64,000 bases of DNA from Ficedula albicollis (lineage: Eukaryota; Chordata; Aves; Passeriformes; Muscicapidae): positions 45,784,503 through 45,848,502 of the forward strand of contig NC_021673.1 in NCBI RefSeq assembly GCF_000247815.1. The letters run 5' to 3'. This document shows, one piece after another, positions 24,904 to 37,045 of this stretch. Below the pieces are notes generated by a model. It was not told the origin of the DNA, ran no database searches, and saw only the letters and a program-made list of their open reading frames with translations. Position 1 is the first letter of the stretch, and each line of letters begins with the position of its first letter. A program made the position numbers and the translations under genes.

Positions 24904-25970
24904 CTGCATAAGGATGGGTGCAGTGACAAGGTCAGACTGTTCCACAGAGCCACCACGTACCCTTCAGCTTTGCAGAGCTCAGGTAAGATGGAGTGGGGCA
25001 ACCATTCTTGGGGTTTGGGAATGACTAAAATGTGCCATTGGACTTTAGATCTAAGGAGGACTGAACCATCAACTGTCAGGGCTATGAAGTTCTTCTATTA
25101 AAAATAGTGATACAGAGAAAAACCAGCATAGGTGATTGAGGAGGTTAAGGATTGTTAAATCCAGCTGGTGCCTAAGAAAGTCTATTTATGGTGCCTCTGG
25201 GTCCTAGGCTGCAGTATATGGTTATGGCTACCTTTAGTTAGTTAAATTTAGTCAAAACCCCCATGTCCTGTCCAGTACACCCATGCAGCACAAAGTTTTA
25301 GTGGAACTTCACTTGCTGCACAATGCTGGAGCCAAAGAGCTTGCAGCAAGTCATGCAGGGAGAGAAAAAGGATTATTCTTGTTAATCAGCATAGGAGGAG
25401 ATATGGCTTCTGCTGTTTCCTCTCTATTATTTGATCACTGAAATCCTTCTGTAAGTACCCCTAGAGTTCCTAGCACTAGCTCCTCAAGGAAGGCAAGACA
25501 ACAGATGCTGCAATTTCATGGCAAATGTACAGCAAATCCCCATGTCCCACTCCAGCCAAAGGCTCAAAAAGCTCTTTCTGCTGAATGACAATATGGCCTA
25601 TTCCAGCTAGCGATACAAATCCATGGCTTATCCTTTCTTCCAAAAAAAGGAAGACCTTTTCATGATGTGTCCTTCAGGCAGAGATAAAGGGGCTTATATT
25701 TTTATTTTTAACTCTGCAGAGACCATTACAGCACTGACAAGTGCTTTGGCTGCATCCTCAGTGCCCTAAGGATGCTGTGGGACCCCCACTGGTGTTTGGG
25801 GACCATGCACAACGGACACAGAAATTGTGGCAGGCACACACCCCCCTTTCCCCACATTCCTCCAGCCATTCAGCCAAGGCTGGACCAGGTCTGGGTGCCC
25901 ACGGAGGGGAACCCAGCTGTGAGACACAACTGGCTGGATTTTGCAGAGGCGCAGTGTCAGCTGCACTTAC

Positions 25971-26113
25971 GATCTTATAACAACCATCAGGCTGTAGCCG
26001 AACACGCTGATCCCAACCATGAAATATGCCATTGGCAGCCTGTATTTCAACCAGCCAATTGTCCTCTGGTTGTTGTAGTAGCCATAAAAGAGTGCTGAGT
26101 ATTTGATGTAGCC
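25971..26113 (-). CDS. TMC2: TMC2 exon 9, transmembrane helix 2
   Basis: A 143-nt exon, residues about 326-373: GYIKYSALFYGYYNNQRTIG, then the hydrophobic LPMAYFMVGISVFGYSLMVV (TM2) and IR(S). Acceptor TACCTCCAG, donor GTAAGT. It ends two bases into the Ser codon completed by exon 10. Confidence 0.97.
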
Positions 26114-26959
26114 CTGGAGGTAAAGCAAAAGCAATTCTGTGTAAGCTGTGCAGCCTTTCTTCTGCAGGAAAGGGGTTTCAAGAGAAAACTGAAGATTTAA
26201 AACAAGGAAAATCAATTTGGAAAAGAATTTTAGGGTCTCGTTCTGTTTGCTGCCCTGGCACCTTTAAAAGCCGTATTCTTCAGAGTTTCTCTTCCTAAGA
26301 GAGGTAAGATGAGGGAGTACATGTCAGAGGATAGTGGCTTAAAACTAAAATGTGGTTTTGATTCATCACTCATTCCTCCCTCCCAGAAAAGCATTCTTAT
26401 TGCTCTTTGCTGCTGTAGCCCACCTGCTTCTCTAAGCCAATAATCAAACACTCAGATCTTGTAGAAAAACTGTAGCAAAGGGCCTTCCTACCACGATATG
26501 AAACTTTTCAGGTAGGAGGCAGCTGATGCTCAGTGCCTCGCAGATTTAGTTCCTTTTACTGGTTGCCACCTGCAGAGCAAATATAACTAAAGAGTGAAAT
26601 CAAAGCATTACTTTCCTGTGGAAAACAGAGCTCAGACACAATATCAACCATGTTGTCTCAAGTAGATCTATTTTTTGCTGTGCAATCTGTTAGACATTCA
26701 ATGAGTGTGCAGATCACCTAATCTGCATTAGCAGTCTCTCCCTGTTTTTCTGTCATATCTCATCCAAGTTGATGTGTATCACTGCACATTGTACTTCTCT
26801 ACTTTTTTGCCCCTTGTTTTTCAGCTCCTAAGTGCACCTAGTCTGGCCATGATAGTTGAGCAAGCTCCCCTCTAATCAAGCCTTTGGAAAGATAACTTGA
26901 AGCTCATATCAGAGCCTGTTTAATGGATCTTGTCTAGAGACATTGAAAGATTTACATGT

Positions 26960-27160
26960 AAAGGGGCTTCTGGAGGCTGTCTAGCCAAGCCCCCCACTCA
27001 AAGCAGGGCCATTTGCAAAAGGAATTGTTGTGGCTTGAGGCTATGTCCAGCTGAGCTGTGAAAGTCTCTAAGGATGGAGCTCCCACAACTTTTCTGGGCC
27101 TTTCTTCCCCTTCTTTGACCATCGTCACTTGATCAATTAAATTAATCTCCCCCAAAACTC
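26960..27160 (-). mobile_element. CR1 LINE fragment, 3' part (old)
   Basis: The plus strand carries GCTTCTGGAGGCTGTCTAG, CTCAAAGCAGGGCCA and AAGGATGGAGCTCCCACAAC, matching the antisense of the CR1 3' region as I remember it. It is diverged and lies within the TMC2 intron between exons 8 and 9. No coding capacity remains. Confidence 0.65.
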
Positions 27161-28539
27161 TAGGCTTTTTATTCCTAACCTATGAAAAAGCTTTGGTCCC
27201 CCCAGGTGCCACGGAAGCTGGATTTTTGCCCTGCACAAAGCGCTGTGCCACAGGTCCAGGACCACTCTGTGTGCGTTTCTACCAGTGCAAGCCTGTGGCT
27301 GGCACACCTCTGCCTGACTGCTTGGGGCTGGTAGCCTGGGTAGACACACAGTGTCTGCTGAGGAGGTGTGGTGGAAGAGAGCCTTGTAAAATATAATGTC
27401 CCTGGAAGGCGCTAGTGAAATTTGTTTCTCAGGTTGTAATTCTAAATCTTTGTCTTCTTGATTCATCAGATGCCAGGGACTGAAAAATTCGTTTCTCTGC
27501 TCGCATCATCCAGTATGTTCTTTAAACTCCATTTGTGAGACATGGTGTTGGGTGTACAAGTGAGATTTATTCCCTTCTAGTCCTCTACAAATCCGTGATG
27601 TGACCTCCTTCCTGCCAAAGCACACATTTCCCCAGCTCTTCTCTCCTGGAAGGTTTTTTTCTGGGTAATGGTATTGACTCTTCACTTATGCCTATTCTGA
27701 TATATATTTCCCCCCTGCACCTCTCCTGTGGAGCAAGCTGGCATAAGCCTTTATTCATTTTGAAAGGGCAAACCTCTGCACAGGGTTTCATTTGACATCT
27801 CCTGGCTGCAGAGGAGGTTGCTGTACAATGCTGCCCCATAGCTGGAGATGCTTCTTGAGCTTGAATGATCTCTCCCTGAGGTCAGCCAGGATGGGAATGG
27901 GTGATGGATGGGGATCTGTACAGCAGAGGGATTCAGACAACCAACACCTCAGTGACAGCAGGGGAATGTAGATGTGTGTACCACACCAGAGGCAGGAGAC
28001 TGGCAGGTCATGGGAGTAACCCTTTCCTGGAATCACACAGCCTCATCCAGAGGCAAGTTTCCTTACTGGTAAGTCTATTATTTATGGCCTTCCAGAGAAA
28101 ATCAGCAGCAGCATTTAATCAACACTCCTTCAGATATCTTTGTTTGTTTGTTTTGGAGTTCTATTTTGCTTTTTTTTTTTTTTTTAATTCTGGCTTAATG
28201 AGTTTAAATGCTACCTCTTGTATTTTTACAGTGCACTGCTCAAATGAGCTTTTCATTCCTTACACTGCTATTAAAAATGTTGCTAATTCACCTCTGAATT
28301 CTGGATTCTGGCAGTGGGGGAAAGTGCTGGGAGAGGAAGAGTTGAAAGGATCCTCAGCAGACTACAGGGGGTAAATGAAGGCCTGGCCCTGGCAGGTTCC
28401 TGGACACAGTATTTAAAGCCTTATTGATAAAATTAGTTTAAATAATCTGGTTTACAAAAAAGTAGCTTTTTTTTTGTTGGTTGGTTGTTTTTTTATTTAG
28501 TTGGTTTGGTTTTTTTTTCTTTTTAAATTTTTTTTTTTC

Positions 28540-28568
28540 CTTTTTAGCTCAGGAAATGAGCTAAAAAG
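28540..28568. repeat. Perfect 12-bp inverted repeat with 5-nt loop
   Basis: CTTTTTAGCTCA, loop GGAAA, TGAGCTAAAAAG: arms at 28540-28551 and 28557-28568 pair without mismatch. It follows a T-rich stretch (28468-28540) in the intron between TMC2 exons 8 and 9. Confidence 0.85.
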
Positions 28569-29359
28569 TCCTTACAGAAGGACTGGAGCATGTGGTGCCA
28601 TGATTGTAGTATGTGGGCCAGTGCTGAAACATTAAAAAAAATATTTCCAGAAGTAACTACTTTGAAAGTCAGATCCCAAGACATAGCTTACATCCAAAAT
28701 CTTCACTCCCTGCACATATACCTTTTCTTGGGCTGTCATCTAAAAACACTTAATCCACTTGGCTTAAGTCTTCAAAGTAACTTGGATGGGAGGTGAATTA
28801 GTATTGCGGGCAAGCACCCAGAGATAGCTGGAAACTTGGGATTTTCCTTTGGGTGCAAGTCCTAAACTTTGGTTCCCACTTCAGGCTCATGTAGGTATTT
28901 CAGAGGAACAGGGAGGGCAGGGACATGGGGAGCAATCCCCTTCCCAATCACTTTCAGTGGTCTGATTGTGAAGGGGGTCTGCAGCTTGAAATCTCTGTCT
29001 GGCTGCCTGGTCTGGAGCAGCTCCAAAAGTCTTTCACCTGGGTGCTTGCTCCCCTTCCAGCTGGAAGCAAAGAGGCTTTTGTGTCTGCAGACACATGTGA
29101 TGTACTCCAGGCAGCACATTTGTATGTGGAAGTGGTTCAAATCCATATGCAGGTGTCTGCATGCGGACATGCTGTTTTGGCAAGAAATCTCAGCATGCAC
29201 AAAGGTTTTGTGGCAACAAAAGGTTTTCCAGACTTCTGGAAGAAATAGGTGCTCTGCTGGTTTGTCTTGGAACAAATTCATCCTTCTAGCACCACCAACT
29301 TCCGAGGGGTTTTAGGCGATATTCAACTGATCTTTTATGATTAACACTCGTGTGCTTAC

Positions 29360-29458
29360 CTCAAAATCCCAAAGAACTGAAAAATCCATAGCTGTTGCTT
29401 GTTCAGCCCGGGGTACTGTTTTCCTTGGCAAACTCCCATATGGCATTCCCATCAGGAC
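29360..29458 (-). CDS. TMC2: TMC2 exon 8, TM1-TM2 loop
   Basis: A 99-nt phase-0 exon, residues 293-325, including [20 protein letters not shown] and [10 protein letters not shown]. This is the extracellular loop after TM1; PRKTVPRAE is characteristic of TMC1/2. Acceptor TTCTCCAG, donor GTAAGC. Confidence 0.97.
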
Positions 29459-29589
29459 CTGGAGAACATTAATAACGTGATGTATACATACTATAAAACA
29501 CCAAAGAGTTTTTAACAGGTATTTTTTCTTAATGAGTCTATTTTGGTTTGCTTTTGGTTGGTTTTCCTTTTCTGTTGATTTTGATATAT

Positions 29590-29760
29590 ATTTTATTTCT
29601 TAATGCTAGAGCACTAGTTTTAAAAAGCCACTTAGCATTAATTTAATTTATAATAATTTAGTATTAATTTTATATAATAATATTTAGTACTGAGTATATT
29701 TATTAATGTACAGTATTAAATTTATTGTTATTATTTAGTATTAATTTCACACAAATAACC
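29590..29760. repeat. AT-rich low-complexity stretch
   Basis: Degenerate repeats of TTTAGTATTAATTT-like motifs make up this nearly pure A/T segment, about 130 nt upstream of TMC2 exon 8 in the sense direction. Confidence 0.7.
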
Positions 29761-30164
29761 AGAGGACTTCCCTTTCCCTGGCCACATCCGTTGCAGGGGA
29801 AATAATTTTTGGAGAAACTGTATCCTTCAATGAACAGCTGCTGTTGAAATGTCCTTAGTTTAGCAAAGAGTTCTTTGCTTGAACTTCATGGGCCTAATGC
29901 AGTAACGGGATTAGCTTCATCTATTTATGCAGAGCTCCTCCTCTGAGAAAAATCAAGAGCACAGGGTCAAGATTGCAAATATAATTTGTATTTTTCAGTC
30001 CTGAATTGAAAGATATTCTCAAGGTGAGGTAAAGGCAATTAGGTTTGGGAAAAAATATGTATGACAAAAAGATGCAAAGAACAGTTTTCATGGCACAGCC
30101 TGTCCTAATGGCACCATGCAAAGCAGGTCTTGCAGCTGGAGCAGCAGCAGAAGTCCAGACAGGG

Positions 30165-30286
30165 AATGCCAAGGGCTATGTAGAATGACTGTATTACTAT
30201 ATTTACAAGCTGACTGGTGCCTAAGAATGCCAAGGGCTATGTAGAATTACTATATTACTATATTTACAAGCTGACTGGTGCCTATG
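30165..30286. repeat. Two-copy tandem duplication, 61-bp unit
   Basis: AATGCCAAGGGCTATGTAGA starts at 30165 and again at 30226; the copies differ at about three positions. It sits in the intron between exons 7 and 8. Confidence 0.95.
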
Positions 30287-31348
30287 CCAAAATATCTCAT
30301 TAGCATTCATAGCCTAGAAAGGTACTAGCATATCATCTATCACTTATTTTTTAGGGCTATCTAATTACTCTCAAAATAATTTACGGTTAAATGTTTATTG
30401 CCCAGCTACTCTCCGTATTGTCACAGCTCAGTAGGCAGTGAGTAACAATGTTTCAGAAAGGAAAGCTCCTGCCACATGCCTGGTTCCCAACCAAACACAT
30501 TTGTACTGTTCAGTGCTAATGGTTATGTCTCCTCGTCCTGGGAGGAAACTGAGCTTTCCCTTTCCATAGTGTGAGCAAGCACGTTAAGGAGAACAAAAGC
30601 ACGGTCCTCAGGAGACATTTTGCAATGCATTTTTCCTTCATAAAATTCTGTATTGAACAGAACAGATGCCACTGTCCGTGGATTGCACAGCCTTTAAATA
30701 CTGCACTGCAGTAATTTAGCCAGAGCTGTAATGGCTACATTAAAAATTCTTCAATAAACGATCATATAAATTTGGCTATGAGATCCTTTTCATTCTCCAA
30801 GAAGAGTGAGAAATAGAAGAACTAAAAATAAAACAATTGCTTGTGAATCATATGAATTGGAAGTATGAAAAAGGGTTATTTCCCAAGCAAGTGTTAGTTG
30901 GCAAAATGCTGGTAAATTGTCATTTCCCTGAGAGGCTGTGCCATGGCTGCTGCCCCATGGCCATGCCCATCAGAGGGCCAAAAGTGAGGGTATTTAATTA
31001 TTTTCAGAGCACAATCCATTTCTTGTGGCTCTTGCAGACAGGATCTTATGCCTAGGATTGGAATGTCATGTTCTTCACTTTAGTCAAAATGTAAAGCTAG
31101 CCTTGAATTAGACAGATTGTTGAGCCCCTGTTTCAGCTGCTGGATGGGCAGGATCTTTGATAGCATTTTATGTTTCCTGATATCAATCCGACTTCTGCTC
31201 CCGTGTGTCAGTAAGTCTTTGTAAATAATTGTCCTCAGACATTTCATTTTTCTAAAGCAATGCCTGTTATAAGGCATTTGTCCTGCCAATGTCATGTTTG
31301 TGTCAAGCAAAGGGCAAGACATTACTGAAAGGAGAATCAAGCGCTTAC

Positions 31349-31455
31349 CTCTGGAATTATAACCAGTCCAAATATTAACCCGAAAAGGACAAGATTTACT
31401 CCATACATCCAACGCAGAAATATGAAGTAGGAAGCAACGGAGGAGCCAAAGTGAC
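31349..31455 (-). CDS. TMC2: TMC2 exon 7, transmembrane helix 1
   Basis: A 107-nt exon, residues about 257-292. It holds [15 protein letters not shown] then [20 protein letters not shown], a hydrophobic span of over 20 residues that is TM1 of the TMC fold. Donor GTAAGC, acceptor CTCTAAG. The Ser codon A|GT is completed at its start. Confidence 0.97.
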
Positions 31456-31740
31456 CTTAGAGTAGAAGACATTTTATGGTCAGGATTTCAGAAGGGTTAA
31501 ACTCTCCTCAGGACCCCTTTACCCTCAGGTGTCCCCAGCACGTTTCCCATGAGCCTCCCAACAGTCCCCACAAGTGCTGGAGAGAGCAGCACCTGGAGCT
31601 GCCAGGGCTGTGTTCCTTGTCTGGCACTGATGCCCAGGATGAGTGGAGACTGTGGACCAGGAAGCTGGAACATTGTTTATATGAAGACAAGGCTGTCTTA
31701 TAAAATGTCCCACTGCCACCACACAGCAACTTCAACTTAC

Positions 31741-31822
31741 TCTCCACTTCCTTTATCTTCATCTCCCAGGGTATGCACTGAGTTTTAAAATTTTCAAAGT
31801 CTCTCTTAAACTTCACCCATTT
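31741..31822 (-). CDS. TMC2: TMC2 exon 6
   Basis: An 82-nt exon, residues about 230-257, including KWVKFKRDFENFKTQ and CIPWEMKIKEVE. This is the amphipathic cytosolic segment preceding TM1; human TMC2 differs at only a few positions from memory. Acceptor TTTTTTCAG, donor GTAAGT; ends one base into a Ser codon. Confidence 0.97.
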
Positions 31823-32084
31823 CTGAAAAAAGACAACATTGCAGTGAGAAGAGAGGTGTGAAGAGGGGTCTGCTCTGAGGTAGGGCTTTCTAACATCAGT
31901 TTGGGGGCATGGTTAGGTGTGGGTGTAAAGTCCAAAGCAGGAACTCTGCTCTGGATCTTCTCTTTTGGACTATTGCAGAAAATCCCTTTAACCAAAAATC
32001 ACCCCCCTCCCTTCCCCCAACTCCCAAGTATTCTCATTTATGATTTGAGTTTTAAGGCTTTTGGAAAGCTGCAATTATGCTATG

Positions 32085-32140
32085 GATTGATCATATATTG
32101 ATTGATTATATATATATTGATCATATTGATTATATTGGAG
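32085..32140. repeat. TGATTATAT-type simple repeat
   Basis: Alternating TTGATCATAT and TTGATTATAT motifs with a short (TA)n core, in the intron between TMC2 exons 5 and 6. Confidence 0.8.
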
Positions 32141-32785
32141 TAGAAAATTCAGACCTGGCTCTATATTGAAAGAATTGGTTCAGAACAAACTCTATTTAAA
32201 ACAAAATTTAGTTTGATAAAACGCTGAGCTTGAATCTTTCTTCACCAGGCCAGCAGCTAAACTCCCATTGATTTCATAATCTCAAGTCTGGCTCTGTTTT
32301 GCACTTCTCAATATAATCTCCATGACAACATGCAACTTGGCTACCAACTTCAGTCTCAAAGCACAGCCATCGTTCTGCCTGTTATCTCCTCATCACTGGA
32401 GAAGATGAAATTTTACAGGACTGAGGGTAGTGCAAGAGTTTGGCAGAGCCTCTTTCCCCTTTAGGGATATCTTTTCTCACCTCTCAAGTTTTTGGAGATT
32501 GCAGCCAGAAAGCCATGGTTTTCTGGTTTTCCCTGATCCTGTAAACCCTCTCGTGCTTCAGGAAAGGTCACAATGAGATTCAGGTTAGGATAAATTGCCC
32601 CCTGTTTCTTCTGAATAGTCATAGATTTGAAGCCCGCTTGTATTTTTTTTTTTTTAATGTGGGCAGGAAATTTTATTCTGACTTCATTGTGCCTCTTTCA
32701 CCACAGAGAGGTTAATAAACCTAGAAATGTGCTGAATACATAACTGAGTATCCAAGCCTTCCCCTGACATCACTGTGGCACTTAC

Positions 32786-32876
32786 CTTCGCCATCATCAT
32801 CTTATATGCATACAACTTTTTGCCTTTTCCTTTTCCCAGAGCTCCTTCAAACTTCTCTACAAAATCTTGTGCCTCC
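32786..32876 (-). CDS. TMC2: TMC2 exon 5
   Basis: A 91-nt exon, residues about 199-229, containing [16 protein letters not shown] and YAYKMMMAK. The GALGKGKGK motif is a hallmark of TMC1/2. Acceptor AATTAG, donor GTAAG. It completes the split Arg codon from exon 4 and ends in phase 0. Confidence 0.97.
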
Positions 32877-35065
32877 CTAATTGCAAAATAAACAAGGTTA
32901 TTAAAACAGCAAAGGGGTTTTTAGCTTCTCACTCCTGCCTGCACCAGTAGGATAAGCAACCGTGCTCGTAGGAAGATGGGACTTGGTGTCTCTCCCCACC
33001 TGCTCTCTGCTGGTCAGCTGCTGTGTCCTGCAGAGGTCAGACACCCACCCAGGACTAGATATCAGGTCCCTAAAGCACTCACATTCATGTAGAGATGTTT
33101 TATATTAGCTTTAAATATTGTTAGTGCCCCAAATTTTGCTCCATGCTTCTCCCTGGGTGCAAACTAAAAGCCTGCCCATTTCTCTCGCTGCAGAGTTCTC
33201 TCAGCCTGCATGCCCATTATAATTTCTCTCTCCTGATGCATTGGTCAAGAAGAAAATAACATTGCCTAGTGAAATAAACTCCAAGAGGATGCAGAATTTC
33301 CTTTTATGAACACCTCCCGGGATAAATATCAGAGATGTGCAAACAGCCCAAGGGGGTAATCTCAGTGACAGAGGAATGAGTACGCTAGTCAGGAGTAAAA
33401 TCAAGCTGCAAAATGAAATTAGTTTTTCACTAGGATATCTAAGGGAAATACAGAGAAAAGAGTCTAGGTAGATGCTGTTATGCTGAGTATGCTGATCTCT
33501 TGAATAAAATTATATTGTATGTTGGCGTTGCCAAAGGGAAGAGATTAAATTTCAGGACCTGGGAGGTTTTTTTTGCCTTCCTAAGCCTGTGGGAAAGATG
33601 GACTTCCCCTTGGTATAAACAGTTGGCTAGGTCAGCCTGTAACCTTGGGAAAATCGCCTGTGACTTCATTTGCAAACCTAAAGTGAGATTTCTAAGTCCT
33701 TAACATATTGTTTCACTCTCTGTGTTTTACATCCCTCTTTGGGGATAATAACTTCTTCTCTCAGGGTTGAGTTTATCCAACCAAAAATATCTAATGAATG
33801 TACAGCATGCTGATAGCCTTTCTAGGGACCCCTGCACAAACAATACAACAGTTTTGTTTAGGTTCATTAGTAGGTAGTGATGATTGCTGTAGATCAGAAA
33901 TAATATGAAAGTATGGAGGTACATTGTCAAACATGATCCGAAGTAGAATTGTAGTCAGGATCCCACACAACAGGGAAAAAATGCATCAGAAATAACTCTG
34001 CTTTGCTCCTTTTTTTCTTTTCTTACAGAAACTTGGAATCTTAGGGCCATAAGAATTTATTTGTTATGAGCTCAGGCTCATAGCCCAGCTGTGAGGTGGA
34101 AAAGCTCCTTTAACACAGTTGCCCTGTTACAGACCTTTACCCAGATTTTCAGAAGTATTTGGCAGAGTTCACAATTCCTGATTTTATTGTAAGATGGAAT
34201 GGGTCTTGGCCTTCAGGGCATAAAAGAGAGAAGCAGAGACACATGGTGACTGTCAGCTTTCACAGCACAGTCTGCAGCTCTGAGCAACCTCTCAGCAGAC
34301 ACAGGGCATCACCACTCCCTGTGGGGCTGTGTCATGTTTTAACATAGATGGATTTCTGTTGAAAAGGAAATGTATGTGTGCTTTGCAATGCTATTTTGAA
34401 ATCTCTTCTGGTAGAAAGGGTTTTCAGAGGTTCCTTGGGCAGTAGAGCTGAGAGTTGAATCATTGCCCTGACAGGGCATTATGGTTGGTTATGAGCCATT
34501 CCCTGTCAACCTGTGAGTTTTGATTTCCCTGGTCCCCGACTGCCCAGCACTAAGGAATCTCTGCTGCTGCCTGACTTGTTCCCACCTTCACCAGGGGCTG
34601 TGTGGCAGACTTATCTTTGCTCCACAAACCTCTGAAAGCAACACAGCATTTTTTCCAAGAAGCCCCATCTCAGGACTGTGCACTAACACAGCACTGTGCT
34701 GCTCTGATTTCTGTCTAACAAAAGACATGAATAAGCAAGCCAGGGTACGGAGTTTGCTTTAACATGTAGACTGACTGTAGTGAGTCATTTGGTTTTAGAT
34801 ATGAGGGTAGAATGTCCTGGCCATGGGTATCAGTTGAACAGATTTGCACTTTGTCTGTTCTTTGGTTACAGAGGCTGAAAATCAGATTGCATATTTTAAC
34901 TCTGATCATTTGAACCCAGACTAGCTGGCCAGGTTCTGCTGGTCACTTTTTCTGATACTATGGTACTACAGCAGCAGCAAATATGTAATTTCAAGGAAAG
35001 ATAAAGTGCATCTGAGAACAGACAGCAGAGACCCCAGGAGTGGGGGTTCCCATTTTGATGGGTAC

Positions 35066-35215
35066 CTGAGCACCGAGAGTTTCTTCACCATCCTCCAGGG
35101 CTTGTTCCTCATGGTGGAAATCAGTTTTTTCTTTTGCTCCACCTGCTCCTTCAGCATGGCGAGCTCTTCCTCTGACAGTGACTCTTCATCAGATGAGTTG
35201 GAGGAAGAAGAAATA
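35066..35215 (-). CDS. TMC2: TMC2 exon 4, start of conserved N-terminal domain
   Basis: A 150-nt exon, residues about 149-199: serine/acidic ISSSSNSSDEESLSEEELA followed by MLKEQVEQKKKLISTMRNKP and WRMVKKLSVL(R). The last part is the helical pre-TM1 segment conserved in TMC1 and TMC2, the region reported to contact CIB2/CIB3. Acceptor GTCTTCCAG, donor GTACCC. Confidence 0.95.
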
Positions 35216-35946
35216 CTGGAAGACACACAAAATCAGGGACACAGTAAAACTCACAGGGTTAGAGGGAAGGTCTTCTTGGGGGAGGCAGATTGCTGCTGAC
35301 CCTGGTGATTCCACTCCGATGTGGGCACAGTGCCCAGCATCCCCTGGCTCAGTGCAATTCCCCTGCCCATCACACTCAGAGCAGGGCTGTTTCCAGCCAG
35401 GATAATGAGGAGGTGTTTGTGTCCCACTACAATTCACTCATTGTCAATCTTTGGGCCATATTTCAGCTATAGAACATTGCCTACAGCTACCAGAGCTACA
35501 GCTGGCTCCAGAGAAATGGTTTTCATGCCTTTACAACAAAATGGCAGATATGGGAGGAAATCAAAGGTTGAGACTAGCAAGAAGAGGAAGAGATTTGAAA
35601 ACACAAGAGATGCATTTTAACTAGAATGTTTCCATAGATCAACCAAAAGAAAAAGTCTCCACACCCAAATTTCTCAAGGTACCTTCTTCAGGGGTGCTTT
35701 TCTATCCCTGGCTGTAGGTACTAAGACTCCACTACATGCATAGACCTGATCCTGCCTGAGAAATGATAATGACTTGGAAACAGTGTGGTTTGTGGAATTT
35801 TACATTGTTTTCCACTGTGCCTCTTTTAGGAGAGCAGGAATTTATTTGCAGTCAATTGGTTTTTCCATTCTGATCCATATGCCACTGGCATGTCAATATT
35901 GATGCCAGTCTGAGCAAGGCACCGTAGTCATGGATTTTTTAATTAC

Positions 35947-36298
35947 CTGTTTTTCCTGTCTTTCTTCTGTTTATTCTCCCCCTCCTTCCCTCTCTTGGTT
36001 GTTTTCTTTTCTTTGTTTTCTGACTCCTTTTGATCTTTGTTAGGAGCTGTTTTGCCTCTGCCTTTCTTCTGGCTTCTTTCCTCTCTTGCCTTTTTTCCAT
36101 CTCCATTTCTCCTTTGGTAATTTTTTCTCCTAGAAGCTCTGTTTTGTTGGCTGCCATTGTCTTCCTCTTTGCTCTCATCTTCTTCTTTGTCTTCTTTTTC
36201 TTCTTTGTCTTTCTCTTGCTTTTTGCTTTGAAGTCTGCTTGCTCTGCCAGTTTCCCTGAGGGGTTGTTTGTTAGTTTTCTTGTCCTTTACTTCGTCTT
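35947..36298 (-). CDS. TMC2: TMC2 exon 3, Lys/Glu/Arg-rich cytosolic N-terminus
   Basis: This 352-nt exon encodes residues about 32-149 in an open frame starting EDEVKDKKTNKQPLRE and ending KQKKDRKN. The acceptor is TATCACTTGCAG and the donor GTAATT. The segment is almost entirely charged (runs such as KEEKEDKEEDESKEED and REERSQKKGRGK), so it is low complexity and predicted disordered. Human TMC2 has a similarly long basic N-terminus but little residue identity there, so the assignment rests on splice sites, phase and direct joining to the conserved SEEELAML segment. Confidence 0.85.
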
Positions 36299-36351
36299 CT
36301 GCAAGTGATAAAAGACAATTACATTGGGAAATCCATGCTGGCAGAATAAAG

Positions 36352-36441
36352 AGTCGTCAGAAGAGCATGGGCAGCTAGGACACCTGATGCAAACCCAGTC
36401 GTCAGAAGAGCATGGGCAGCTAGGACACCTGATGCAAACCC
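36352..36441. repeat. Two-copy tandem duplication, 45-bp unit
   Basis: AGTCGTCAGAAGAGCATGGG begins at 36352 and at 36397; the copies are identical. It lies 54 nt outside the acceptor side of TMC2 exon 3. Confidence 0.97.
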
Positions 36442-36935
36442 TGGAAAATTCAAAGAGCAGGTGCCTGTTGATCTTTTTGGGCTTTGTGTTGTGTTATGCC
36501 CTGTCCAAGAACCAAGTGGAACTCTTTGGTTGTGCAACTGCCTTTTAAGACAGCACGAATTAACACATCAGAGTCTTATATGTGACCATAAGAAAACTGG
36601 AAGTTAGTTACAAATGCAAAAGCCCATCTATCAGACAGAACAGGCAGATATCTCTCTGACCTGTAAACACACCAGAACAAAGGAAACAGGAATTGCAGTC
36701 TGTTACACAATGTGTAGTTTGATTGTTGATGCAATGCCCTTGAAAGACGTTTACTTTTCAAGGCTGGGAATGGAGTTCTTCTATTTATAGAGAGAAAAGG
36801 CACAGCACAGGCAGTATCCAGTTTTCTTTCTCTGAGTTTCCTGTTATATTGGATGGTTTACATACAGAGAAGAAAAATACCACATAGTCTCTGAGGCACG
36901 TTTCATTCTTACTGTCATTGCAAACTAAAAACCTT

Positions 36936-37045
36936 CTCTTTCTAGAAGACAGAAACGCTTAAAGGATTGAAATGGACCATGATTTAATTCCTCTTTCCAG
37001 AAGACAGAAACACTTAAAGGATTGAAATGGACCATGATTTAATTG
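36936..37045. repeat. Two-copy tandem duplication, 55-bp unit
   Basis: Copies start at 36936 and 36991 and share AAAGGATTGAAATGGACCAT; two or three substitutions separate them. It is in the intron between exons 2 and 3. Confidence 0.93.
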
